Source of the DNA: Firm-08 sp045546995
GTDB lineage: Bacteria > Bacillota > Clostridia > Oscillospirales > QAKW01
DNA: 52,782 bases
Assembly: GCA_045546995.1 (NCBI GenBank)
Contig: JAZQDW010000081.1
Coordinates: 1-52,782, forward strand
Direction of reading: 5' to 3'
Under the pieces are notes generated by a model that was not told the origin of the DNA, did no database searches, and saw nothing but the letters and a program-made list of their open reading frames with translations. Made by a program: the position numbers and the translations under genes. Shown in pieces: positions 23,673 to 31,935 of the stretch. The stretch's first letter is position 1. Every line of letters begins with the position of its first letter.

Positions 23673-24467
23673 TTATTTTGCGGTCGGTGCGGTGTAGGGT
23701 GCGTTGAACTTGTCGAAGATGCCCTTAACGGTACCGTCGGCAACCAGCTCGGCTACGATCTTGTTGATTTCGGCAACCAGATCGTCGCTGCCCTTGGAAA
23801 ATGCGAAGGCATAGGGCTCGGTGGTCATAGCCTCGTCCAGGATCACCAACTTTTTGGCGGGATTGCCGGCATTGTAGGTGGCAACCATCTCAGCAGCGGT
23901 CAGATCGTCGATAACCCAAGCATCTACCTTAGCGGTGGTCAGGGCAGTTTGTGCGTCGGAGTTGGCGGTAAAGGCGCTGATGGTGTAGCCATTGTCCATA
24001 CAATAGCTTTCAGCGGTGGTACCGGTCTGCACGGCGATGGTCTTACCGGTCAGGTCGGCCTTGGAAGCGATGGCGCTACCCTCTTCCACAACGATAGCCT
24101 GTGCAGCCAGGCAGTAGGGATCGGTGAACAGAACGTTTTTCTCACGTTCGGGAGTTACGGAGATACCGGAAACACCGGCATCAAACTTACCGGCCTGTAC
24201 GCCGGGGAGAACGCTGTCAAAGTCCATAGTTTCGATCTTCAGCGTAACGCCCAACTTTTCGCAAACCAGGTTAAGTACATCGATTTCGATACCCTCAACG
24301 CTGCCGGAGGCCGTCAGCTCTTCGAAGGGGGGGAAATCGGGGCTGGTGGCAATTACAAGCTCACCTGCTGCCTTTACATCCTCCAGGCTCTTGCCCTTGC
24401 TGCCGCAGCCTGCAAAGCAGCACAGTACCATGGTCAGTACCAGTAACATTGCGATAATCTTTTTCAT
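23673..24467 (-). CDS. Amino acid ABC transporter, substrate-binding lipoprotein
   Basis: A 264-residue secreted lipoprotein. The signal peptide has a lipobox ending FAGC (Cys at about residue 20), followed by a family-3 solute-binding fold: LVIATSPDFPPFEEL, EGIEIDVLNLVCEKLG, DFDSVLPGVQAGKFDAGVSG and TPEREKNVLFTDPY. This is the cationic/polar amino acid group. It is first of the three transporter genes on the minus strand, 22 bases after argH. The substrate is unknown; arginine-related is likely from context. Confidence 0.94.
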   Translation of the reverse strand: MKKIIAMLLVLTMVLCCFAGCGSKGKSLEDVKAAGELVIATSPDFPPFEELTASGSVEGIEIDVLNLVCEKLGVTLKIETMDFDSVLPGVQAGKFDAGVSGISVTPEREKNVLFTDPYCLAAQAIVVEEGSAIASKADLTGKTIAVQTGTTAESYCMDNGYTISAFTANSDAQTALTTAKVDAWVIDDLTAAEMVATYNAGNPAKKLVILDEAMTTEPYAFAFSKGSDDLVAEINKIVAELVADGTVKGIFDKFNAPYTAPTAK

Positions 24468-24489
24468 TGTCTTAAATTCCTTTCAAATT

Positions 24490-25869
24490 TTAATTTATTT
24501 TTTGTTTTATCACACGAATTTGATGTTCCACCGAGGACACCGAGGTGCCGCCGTAGGAGGTGCGTCGACTGACGCAATTGTCAAGATTGACTGCCTCATA
24601 CACGCTCTCATCAAACAGATCGCTGAAGGTGCGATACACCTCCAAAGGCAGTTCTTCCAGCACACATCGTCGTCGGATACATTCCGCCACGATCTGTCCG
24701 GAAATTTTATAGGCGGAACGGAAGGGCAGTCCCTTTCCGACCAACCAATCGGCAAGATCGGTGGCGTTGATAAAGCCGCCGCCGGCCGCCGCGCGCATAT
24801 TGTCGGCATTGACCTTCATAGTGGAGATCATACCCACAAAAATTTTCAAACACATTTTTACCGTGTCGCAGGCATCAAAGATACCCTCTTTATCCTCTTG
24901 CATATCTTTATTATATGCAAGGGGCAGACCCTTCAGCGTGGTGAGCAATCCCATCAGATCACCGTACACTCTGCCGGTCTTTCCTCTTACCAGCTCTGCC
25001 ATGTCCGAATTTTTCTTTTGGGGCATAATGGAGGAGCCGGTGGTAAAGGCATCAGACAATTCAATAAATTTAAATTCCCAACTGGACCAGAGGATGATCT
25101 CCTCGGCAAATCGGGAGAGGTGGGTCATGATCAGTGCAATATCACCGAGCATTTCCACCACGAAATCCCTGTCGGACACGCCGTCCAGCGAGTTGATACA
25201 AACCTCATCCATCCCCAGCTTTTCCGCCTCGAAAAAGCGGTCGGTATCAAAGGTAGTTCCCGCCAAAGCGCAACAACCGATGGGAGAAACGTTGATTCGT
25301 CGTCGTCCGTCCTGCAATCGCTCCCTATCCCGTAACAGCATTGAGGCATAGGCCAACAAATGGTGCCCGAAGGTGACGGGCTGTGCCCGTTGCAGATGGG
25401 TATATCCCGGCAGGATGGTCCCCTTGTAGGTTTCCGCCTGTACAAGCAACGCCTCGATCAACTCCTTGACGAGGGAAAGGATCTCGTCCGTCTCCTCACG
25501 GAGATAAAGCCGCAGATCCAACGCCACCTGATCGTTGCGGGAGCGGGCGGTGTGCAGCTTTTTGCCCACGTCGCCCACCCGATTGGTGAGGTCCTGTTCC
25601 ACAAACATATGGATATCCTCTGCCCCCGGGTCGATCTCCAGCGCGCCGCTGTCAAGATCCGCAAGGATCTGCTCGAGCCCTGCGATCAGAATATCCGCTT
25701 CGGCGGCGGTGATGATTCCCTGCGCGCCCAGCATGGCGGCGTGCGCCATACTGCCGGTAATATCCTGACGGTACATCCGGCTGTCAAAGCGGATGGAAGA
25801 ATTAAAGTCGTCTGCCAATTGGTCGGTGGCGCCTGCCGTCCGACCTGCCCACATTTTTTCGCCGGCCAT
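24490..25869 (-). CDS. argH: Argininosuccinate lyase
   Basis: A 459-residue lyase splitting argininosuccinate into arginine and fumarate. The superfamily signature GSSIMPQKKNSDMAEL is present, as are the N-terminal WAGRTAGATD-type start and the histidine region TRSRNDQVALDLRLY/GYTHLQRAQP. The start codon overlaps the argG stop by one base (TAATG), so the two are coupled. Length and motifs look intact. Confidence 0.97.
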   Translation of the reverse strand: MAGEKMWAGRTAGATDQLADDFNSSIRFDSRMYRQDITGSMAHAAMLGAQGIITAAEADILIAGLEQILADLDSGALEIDPGAEDIHMFVEQDLTNRVGDVGKKLHTARSRNDQVALDLRLYLREETDEILSLVKELIEALLVQAETYKGTILPGYTHLQRAQPVTFGHHLLAYASMLLRDRERLQDGRRRINVSPIGCCALAGTTFDTDRFFEAEKLGMDEVCINSLDGVSDRDFVVEMLGDIALIMTHLSRFAEEIILWSSWEFKFIELSDAFTTGSSIMPQKKNSDMAELVRGKTGRVYGDLMGLLTTLKGLPLAYNKDMQEDKEGIFDACDTVKMCLKIFVGMISTMKVNADNMRAAAGGGFINATDLADWLVGKGLPFRSAYKISGQIVAECIRRRCVLEELPLEVYRTFSDLFDESVYEAVNLDNCVSRRTSYGGTSVSSVEHQIRVIKQKIN

Positions 25870-27086
25870 TATTTCTTACCGTCTACCATAGCCTGCACTT
25901 TGATCGGCAGACCGTAGAGGTTGATAAAGCCTTCGGCGTCAAACTGGTTGTAATCGCTCTCACCGAAGGTGGCGATCTCCTCGCTGTACAGCGAATAGGG
26001 ACTCCACACACCGGCGTTGATCATATTGCCCTTATAGAGTTTGAGTCTGACCTTACCGGTCACCTTCTCTTGCGTCTTGTCAACGAAGGCGGAGAGGGCT
26101 TCTCTCAAAGGAGTAAACCACTGGCCGTTGTAAACCAACTCGGCAAAGGTGATGGACAGCTTTTGCTTTTCGTGCATGGTCATTTTGTCCAGACACAAGG
26201 TCTCCAGTACGGAATGCGCCTTGTACAGGATGGCGCCGCCGGGTGTCTCATACACGCCGCGGCACTTCATACCCACCAGACGGTTTTCCACGATGTCGAT
26301 GATACCGATACCGTTTTTACCGCCGATCTCGTTGAGGGCCAGAATGATCTCCTTAGCGCTCATTTCCTTGCCGTCCAGCGCGGTGGGAATACCCTGTACG
26401 AAGTCCAACTCGATATAGGTGGGCTCGTCGGGCGCCTGAAGGGGAGAAACGCCCATTTCCAAAAAGCCCTCTTTTTCATATTGAGGTTCGTTACCGGTAT
26501 CCTCCAGATCCATACCCTCGTGGGACAGATGCCATAGGTTTTTATCCTTGGAATAGTTGGTCTCACGGTTGATCTTCAGGGGGATGTTGTGCGCCTCGGC
26601 GTACTCGATCTCCTCCTCGCGGGATTTGATATCCCACTCTCTCCAGGGGGCGATGATGGGCATATTGGGAGCAAATGCCTTAATGGCCAGCTCGAAACGC
26701 ACCTGATCGTTACCCTTACCGGTACAACCGTGGCAAATGGCATCGGCATTTTCCTTAATGGCGATGTCCACCAGACCCTTTGCAATGCAGGGACGGGCAT
26801 GGCTGGTACCCAGCAGATATTCTTCATACACCGCACCGGCCTTCATGGTGGGGATGATGTAGTTATCAACGTAGTCATCGGTGAGATCCAACACGTACAG
26901 CTTGCTGGCGCCGGTGGCAATGGCCTTTTCCTCCAGACCCTCCAGCTCGTCCGCCTGACCGACGTTACCGCTGACGGCGACGACCTCACAGTTGTTGTAG
27001 TTTTCCTTCAGCCACGGGATGATGATGCTGGTATCCAGACCACCCGAGTAGGCAAGTACAACTTTTTTGATATTTTCTTTATTCAT
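25869..27086 (-). CDS. argG: Argininosuccinate synthase
   Basis: A 405-residue ligase that joins citrulline and aspartate using ATP. The PP-loop motif AYSGGLDTSIIIPWL is near the N-terminus, with CHGCTGKGNDQVRFE, PWREWDIKSREEEI and GVYETPGG later. It is the first gene of the arginine cluster on this strand, behind a full consensus promoter that overlaps a putative ARG box, so it is probably repressed by an ArgR-type regulator encoded elsewhere. Confidence 0.97.
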   Translation of the reverse strand: MNKENIKKVVLAYSGGLDTSIIIPWLKENYNNCEVVAVSGNVGQADELEGLEEKAIATGASKLYVLDLTDDYVDNYIIPTMKAGAVYEEYLLGTSHARPCIAKGLVDIAIKENADAICHGCTGKGNDQVRFELAIKAFAPNMPIIAPWREWDIKSREEEIEYAEAHNIPLKINRETNYSKDKNLWHLSHEGMDLEDTGNEPQYEKEGFLEMGVSPLQAPDEPTYIELDFVQGIPTALDGKEMSAKEIILALNEIGGKNGIGIIDIVENRLVGMKCRGVYETPGGAILYKAHSVLETLCLDKMTMHEKQKLSITFAELVYNGQWFTPLREALSAFVDKTQEKVTGKVRLKLYKGNMINAGVWSPYSLYSEEIATFGESDYNQFDAEGFINLYGLPIKVQAMVDGKK

Positions 27087-27109
27087 TTTTCATACACTTC
27101 TTTCGTTCG

Positions 27110-27202
27110 TTGAATAAATATGCATTGATTATACCCATTATATATACTTTTGTCAAGGCTTTTTTTCAATTTTTATTCACTTTTTTCTTGTTTTATTCAT
27201 TT
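27110..27202. promoter_or_regulatory. Putative ArgR-binding ARG boxes before argG
   Basis: Three matches to the Bacillota ARG box, roughly ATGAATAAAAATGCAAG: TTGAATAAATATGCATTG (27110-27127, at the transcription start), and on the minus strand GTGAATAAAAATTGAA (27165-27180) and AATGAATAAAACAAG (27188-27202). The close spacing fits a hexameric ArgR bound to paired boxes. No argR gene is in the window. Confidence 0.65.
27128..27156 (-). promoter_or_regulatory. Promoter of argG
   Basis: On the minus strand TTGACA (27151-27156), 17-bp spacer, TATAAT (27128-27133). Confidence 0.85.
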
Positions 27203-27233
27203 TCTGTGTATATTATGCATATTTCTGCATCAA

Positions 27234-27262
27234 TTGACGATACTTTGAAAATATGTTACACT
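27234..27262 (+). promoter_or_regulatory. Candidate promoter of the sigma-factor operon
   Basis: -35 TTGACG (27234-27239), 17-bp spacer, -10 TACACT (27257-27262). A CACTTTTTTT/AAAAAAAGTG dyad overlaps its downstream edge. Whether the ECF factor also drives itself cannot be told. Confidence 0.5.
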
Positions 27263-27339
27263 TTTTTTGAAAAAAAGTGAGAGTTTTTTTCCTTTTGTAC
27301 GAATAAGAAGTAGAGACAGATGGAAAGGAGGAGGGTTCC

Positions 27340-27879
27340 GTGTCTACGGCCGAGCAGGCATTTTTGGACTATCTCAACGGCGATAAACGTGCGCCGGATA
27401 TTATTTTGACCAGTTATCACGATACGCTGATCCTGTTTATCAACCGATACGTGCAGGATCTGATCGTGGCGGAAGATCTGGCGGCAGACAGCTTTGCCCA
27501 GCTGTTTCTCTATCCGAAAAAGTTTAATTTTTCCGTCAGTCTGAAAACCTACTTATTTACTATAGGAAAGCGACGGGCGTTGGATTGGCTGCGGACCAAC
27601 CGCAGAAAAAAGACCGAGACCCTGCCCACGTTGGCTGATGCCGAGGGCAGCCCGGAGGATATTTTGATCCGGGACGAGGAGAAGCAACAGTTGTATGCAG
27701 CGCTGGCACGGTTGCGCGGCGACTATCGTACCGCCCTCCATCTGGTCTATTTTGAAGGGCTGTCCTACAAAGAGGCGGCCTACGTAATGAAAAAGACCGA
27801 AAAGCAGGTGACCAATCTGGTCCATCGGGCCAAGCAGGCACTGAAAGAAGATTATCGAAGGGAGGGATTGTTAAAATGA
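27340..27879 (+). CDS. ECF-type RNA polymerase sigma factor
   Basis: A 179-residue group IV sigma factor. The region 2 helix (LILFINRYVQDLIVAEDLAADSF..LF) is at about 25-75, with FKTYLFTIGKRRALDWLR-like recognition (here LKTYLFTIGKRRALDWLR). Region 4 is the helix-turn-helix YFEGLSYKEAAYVMKKTEKQVTNLVHRAK at about 133-165. GTG start with AAGGAGGAGGG upstream. The stop overlaps the next gene (ATGA). The partner gene encodes a membrane protein with a short cytosolic N-terminus, a plausible but unproven anti-sigma factor. Confidence 0.9.
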   Translation: MSTAEQAFLDYLNGDKRAPDIILTSYHDTLILFINRYVQDLIVAEDLAADSFAQLFLYPKKFNFSVSLKTYLFTIGKRRALDWLRTNRRKKTETLPTLADAEGSPEDILIRDEEKQQLYAALARLRGDYRTALHLVYFEGLSYKEAAYVMKKTEKQVTNLVHRAKQALKEDYRREGLLK

Positions 27880-28826
27880 AAAACGAACTGGAATTCAAGG
27901 CGTTGGTTGAACAAAAGATGAAGCAACAGCAACGCGCCGCCGCCTTAAAAAAACAACGGCTGACCGCCACGATCAGCGCTGTCTGCGCTCTGGTAGTAAT
28001 TGCAGGGCTGGTGGTATTTTTCATCCGCAATCCCCTACGCTTGCCCGTGCGGGAGGAGATCGATGAATTTTCCGACACCACGCAGGCGAACAGCGGCAAT
28101 TCCGCCGGAGAAGCCCCCTTCGGCAACGCCACGGGAGCCTTACCCGGTGCAAGCAGCGGCAACAGCGAGGAAAATAACGTGTCCACCGGTGACACCTATC
28201 CTACCCAACCGGGAACCAACCATTCCAATGGTGTCGGCACAAATACGCCGGGCAGCAGTACGGCTACCCCAAATGCCGGCTCAACCCTGGTGGGCAACTC
28301 ATCTACGCCTGCAACGGGTGAACCTTCCTCCGATGAAACGAACACACCGCCCCCGGAAGAATCCATACCGTCACCGGAAGGCGGCAGTAATCCTCCCGCC
28401 TACGCAAATCCGGGCAATTCTTTATCCGCCGGCAACACTCCGTCATCTCAACCGCCAAAAGGCAACGGTTCCGACCGTATCATCCCTTCGGCAGAGGTAC
28501 ACAAGCTAGCGGTGTTCATACCGGAGACACCCCAAACTGAAAGCGTAGACCGCAAGCTCATTTCCGACTTTTTAAAGCAGTTGCGTACCGTCAAGGCGCG
28601 CAGTCCCCTGTGCGTACACGACAATAGCGGACAGCAGATCCACGTCCGCTTTTACGACGGAAATCAGCAGGAACTGTTATCCGTCACGTTTTTTGAAAAC
28701 CGCATTATGCAATGCCTTTTCCCGGCGGAGGACGATGCCGATGCCACGCTCGAAACCGTACAGCTCAACGAGGCTGACTACGCCACACTGACCGACCTAC
28801 TGAAAAAAGGAGGCCTGATACAATGA
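27876..28826 (+). CDS. Single-pass membrane protein, possible anti-sigma factor
   Basis: A 316-residue protein of no family I recognise. A basic cytosolic segment of about 30 residues (KMKQQQRAAALKKQR) is followed by one membrane helix (about 31-50), then a long Ser/Thr/Asn/Pro/Gly-rich linker (about 65-220) that resembles a surface-exposed spacer, then a folded C-terminal part (about 221-316, SVDRKLISDFLKQL... FFENRIMQCLF). No zinc-finger anti-sigma motif is seen. Overlaps of 4 bases with both the sigma-factor gene and the serpin gene argue that it belongs with them, perhaps sensing an outside signal and holding the sigma factor. Confidence 0.8.
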   Translation: MKNELEFKALVEQKMKQQQRAAALKKQRLTATISAVCALVVIAGLVVFFIRNPLRLPVREEIDEFSDTTQANSGNSAGEAPFGNATGALPGASSGNSEENNVSTGDTYPTQPGTNHSNGVGTNTPGSSTATPNAGSTLVGNSSTPATGEPSSDETNTPPPEESIPSPEGGSNPPAYANPGNSLSAGNTPSSQPPKGNGSDRIIPSAEVHKLAVFIPETPQTESVDRKLISDFLKQLRTVKARSPLCVHDNSGQQIHVRFYDGNQQELLSVTFFENRIMQCLFPAEDDADATLETVQLNEADYATLTDLLKKGGLIQ

Positions 28827-30208
28827 AAAAAAGAATACTTGCCATCCTATTGATCCTGTGTCTGCTTCTGACGGCAGGCTGTCGTCCGGCAACAGAGGAA
28901 GAGGAGATCGAAGGCAATCCCGCCGCCGGGCGACAGCCCACTGCGATCCAGCCCTCCGACGAGCCCGTCGAGGATCAGCCCAACGTCCCCGGCAACGAGC
29001 CCCTTCCCGATAACGAAAATGACCCCGTCCTGTCCCCAACGCCCCTTTCCAAAAACGCCGCCGACCTGACCAAGGATATTCCCATCATGGAGATCGGCTA
29101 CGTAATGGAGGCGCAATTTCCCGCAGCGGCGGCGGATTTTGCCCTGCGATTGATGCAAAACAGCGCCAAGGATGGCGAAAATCTGTTACTCTCCCCCTAC
29201 TCGGTGATGCAGGCCTTAGGTATGACCGCCGTCGGCGCCAAGGGCAACACCTACGTTGAAATGGAGCAGACCCTGCTGGGCAAAAACGATCTTTCGTTAC
29301 ACCACAACCTGGCCGCCACTTTACAAAGCGGCAACGTCGACGGCCTGCACGTTGCCAACTCGGTATGGTTGCGGAACAGCGGCCTGACCGCCAACAAAGA
29401 TTATCTGCAACAGGTGGCCAATTATTATCACGCGCAGGTGTACTCCGCTCCCTTTGATGACGGTACCGTTAAAGACATCAATCAGTGGTGCAGCAACAAC
29501 ACCAACGGTATGATCCCCGTCATTCTCGACAAGATCCCCGATCCTATGACGATGGTATATTTGATCAACGCCGTTTCCCTGAAGGCGCAATGGGCAGACA
29601 TTTTTGCCTTCCAAAACATTGAGGAGGGCACCTTCACTGCCGCCAACGGTCAAAAGGAAAAGGCCCAAATGATGAAGCACATCGAAAGCGATTATCTGGA
29701 AAACGAATTGGCCACCGGCTTTATCAAGCGTTATAAAGGCGGACTTTCCTTTGTGGCGCTGCTTCCCAAGGAAGGCACGCCCGAGCAACTGCTCAGCGGG
29801 TTAAACGGTGAAAACTGGCTTCCTCTGCTCACCCCCCAGGCAAACAGCCGCGTGCACATCACGCTGCCAAAATTTGAGGTGGAATTTGCCGACTCGCTGA
29901 AAGGGCCGTTGCAGGCCATGGGCATTCGGGACGTCTTTGATGCAAACCAAGCCGATCTGTCTGCCATGGGAAAGAGTGCTTTGGGAAATCTGTACGTCAG
30001 TGAGGTACTGCACAAGGCCGTGATCAAGGTAAACGAAAAGGGTACCGAGGCCTCCGCCATCACTTCCGCAGCCCTAAGCGGAACCGCCACCGCCCCCTCC
30101 GAGCCGCCCAAGGAATATACCGTTACCTTGGACCGCCCCTTCGTATACGCCGTTGTAGATCTAAACAACGTCCCCCTGTTTATGGGTGTACTCAACAGCG
30201 TAGCATAA
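28823..30208 (+). CDS. Serpin family lipoprotein (protease inhibitor)
   Basis: A 461-residue secreted lipoprotein: signal peptide with lipobox LTAGC (Cys20), an acidic/proline-rich spacer (about 21-85), then a full serpin fold beginning FALRLMQNS and including ENLLLSPYSVMQALGMTAVGAKG. The hinge NEKGTEASAIT (404-414) matches the inhibitory consensus, with small residues at P12-P9, so it should be inhibitory. By alignment to alpha-1-antitrypsin the P1 residue would be near Thr421 in LSGTAT, suggesting an elastase- or subtilisin-like target, but the loop is about seven residues longer on the far side. The fold ends with DRPFVYAVVD and PLFMGVL. It probably guards the cell surface from host or microbial proteases. 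Confidence 0.92.
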   Translation: MKKRILAILLILCLLLTAGCRPATEEEEIEGNPAAGRQPTAIQPSDEPVEDQPNVPGNEPLPDNENDPVLSPTPLSKNAADLTKDIPIMEIGYVMEAQFPAAAADFALRLMQNSAKDGENLLLSPYSVMQALGMTAVGAKGNTYVEMEQTLLGKNDLSLHHNLAATLQSGNVDGLHVANSVWLRNSGLTANKDYLQQVANYYHAQVYSAPFDDGTVKDINQWCSNNTNGMIPVILDKIPDPMTMVYLINAVSLKAQWADIFAFQNIEEGTFTAANGQKEKAQMMKHIESDYLENELATGFIKRYKGGLSFVALLPKEGTPEQLLSGLNGENWLPLLTPQANSRVHITLPKFEVEFADSLKGPLQAMGIRDVFDANQADLSAMGKSALGNLYVSEVLHKAVIKVNEKGTEASAITSAALSGTATAPSEPPKEYTVTLDRPFVYAVVDLNNVPLFMGVLNSVA

Positions 30209-30213
30209 CAGCA

Positions 30214-30247
30214 AAAACGCCTTCGATCTTTTGATCGAAGGCGTTTT
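30214..30247. terminator. Bidirectional terminator between the serpin operon and atpC
   Basis: Fifteen-bp perfect stem AAAACGCCTTCGATC with loop TTTT and T/A flanks on both sides. It ends two convergent operons. Confidence 0.88.
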
Positions 30248-30248
30248 A

Positions 30249-30533
30249 TTATTGAATACCGTCCACGGTGATTTGCACCGTATCCTGCTCCACCGTGGCA
30301 AAGCCACCGGTGATCTGCAGGCTGAGAATTTCTTTTTCTGCGGCATAGGCCCGTACCGTTCCCGTTCCCAATGCCAACACGGCGCGGGCGTGACCGGGAC
30401 GAATACCGTAACTGCCGGAAAACCGACCTTTTTCATCCTCAACAATGGGCAGTCGAATGCTGTCGCATTGCACGGGCGCACGGTTTTGATCAGGGGAGAA
30501 CAACTGCAATGAAAGCTTGTTTGTCATACTCAT
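30249..30533 (-). CDS. atpC: ATP synthase F1 epsilon subunit, lacking the C-terminal helical domain
   Basis: A 94-residue protein that covers only the N-terminal beta-sandwich of epsilon (usual length about 130-140): IRPGHARAVLALGTGTVRAY, then ITGGFATVEQDTVQITVD, and stop. The two C-terminal helices that inhibit ATP hydrolysis in many bacteria are absent. The stop is double (TAA TAA) and a terminator follows at once, so the truncation looks settled rather than a sequencing error. The start overlaps the atpD stop (ATGA). It binds gamma and the c-ring in the central stalk. Confidence 0.88.
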   Translation of the reverse strand: MSMTNKLSLQLFSPDQNRAPVQCDSIRLPIVEDEKGRFSGSYGIRPGHARAVLALGTGTVRAYAAEKEILSLQITGGFATVEQDTVQITVDGIQ

Positions 30534-31930
30534 CGATGCTCATCCTTGTACTTTTTAAACACATCCTCCACCGTACCGCTCATCAGGAAGTACTGTTCGG
30601 GGATGTGATCGCAATCACCGGCCAAAATGGCCTCCACGCTTTCTACCGTTTTTTCACGGGGAACAAAGGCGCCTGCCTGCCCCGTAAAGTTTTCGGCCAC
30701 GTGGAAGGGCTGACTCATAAACCGCTGTACCCGACGGGCGCGGCGCACCAGTTGTTTGTCCTCGGAGGACAATTCTTCCATACCGAGAATGGCGATAATA
30801 TCCTGCAGCTCGGCATACTTTTGCAGTACCCGTTGGGTCTCCTTAGCTACCAGATAGTGCCGTTCACCCACGTAATCGGCGGACAGCACTCGGGATGAGC
30901 TTTCCAGCGGATCCACCGCCGGATAAATGCCGAGTTCCACGATCTTTCTGGACAAAACGGTGGTGGCATCCAGATGGGAGAAGGTGGTAGCAGGAGCCGG
31001 ATCGGTCAGATCGTCTGCCGGCACGTATACCGCCTGCACCGAGGTGATGGAACCGTTACCGGTAGAAACGATACGCTCCTGCAATTTACCCATTTCCGAG
31101 GCCAGGGTGGGCTGATAACCCACTGCGGAGGGCATTCTGCCCAACAGGGCAGAAACCTCACTACCCGCCTGGGTGAAACGGAAAATATTATCAATAAACA
31201 ATAACACGTCCTTGTGGGCCTCTTCGCGGAAATATTCCGCCATGGTCAGTCCGACCAAGGGCACCCGCAAACGAGCGCCTGCCGTTTCGTTCATCTGGCC
31301 GAACACCAGCGCCGTCTTATCAATAACGCCGCTTTGCTTCATTTCGTTCCACAGGTCGTTGCCCTCTCTGGAACGCTCACCCACACCGGCAAATACCGAA
31401 TAGCCGTCGTGTTCGAAGGCCACGTTACGGATCAGTTCCATAATGAGCACGGTCTTACCCACGCCGGCGCCGCCGAACAGACCGATCTTACCGCCGCGAA
31501 CGTAAGGCGTCATCAGATCGATAACCTTAATGCCCGTTTCCAGAATGTCACTCGAGGAGACGATCTCGGAAAAGGCAGGGGCCGGATGATGAATGGGCCA
31601 ACGAATATCCGATTCGATGGCCGCGCCCTGATCGATGGGAGCGCCGGTCACGTTGACCATACGTCCCAGCGTGCTCTCGCCCACGCAGATCTTAATGGGG
31701 GCGCCGGTATCCACCGCCTCCATTCCACGGGACATTCCGTCGGTGGGGTTCATGGAGATACAACGGACCTCACCGTCACCCAAATGCTGGGATACCTCCA
31801 GCGTGTGCTTTTCTCCCCCCACCGTTACGTGAACGGCGTTGAAGATATCGGGCACCTCATCGGGTTTAAATAAAATATCTACTACGGGGCCGGTGATACG
31901 TTGCACCATTCCCACAGAATTTTGTGCCAT
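30530..31930 (-). CDS. atpD: ATP synthase F1 beta subunit
   Basis: A 466-residue catalytic subunit. Walker A GGAGVGKTVLIMELIRN, the catalytic-glutamate region GERSREGNDLWNEM, Walker B LLFIDNIFRF, and the DELSEED-like loop here reading MEELSSEDKQLV. The sequence looks complete and active. It lies five bases after atpG and couples to atpC. It forms the catalytic hexamer with the alpha part of the fusion protein encoded upstream. Confidence 0.97.
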   Translation of the reverse strand: MAQNSVGMVQRITGPVVDILFKPDEVPDIFNAVHVTVGGEKHTLEVSQHLGDGEVRCISMNPTDGMSRGMEAVDTGAPIKICVGESTLGRMVNVTGAPIDQGAAIESDIRWPIHHPAPAFSEIVSSSDILETGIKVIDLMTPYVRGGKIGLFGGAGVGKTVLIMELIRNVAFEHDGYSVFAGVGERSREGNDLWNEMKQSGVIDKTALVFGQMNETAGARLRVPLVGLTMAEYFREEAHKDVLLFIDNIFRFTQAGSEVSALLGRMPSAVGYQPTLASEMGKLQERIVSTGNGSITSVQAVYVPADDLTDPAPATTFSHLDATTVLSRKIVELGIYPAVDPLESSSRVLSADYVGERHYLVAKETQRVLQKYAELQDIIAILGMEELSSEDKQLVRRARRVQRFMSQPFHVAENFTGQAGAFVPREKTVESVEAILAGDCDHIPEQYFLMSGTVEDVFKKYKDEHR

Positions 31931-31935
31931 AGGCT

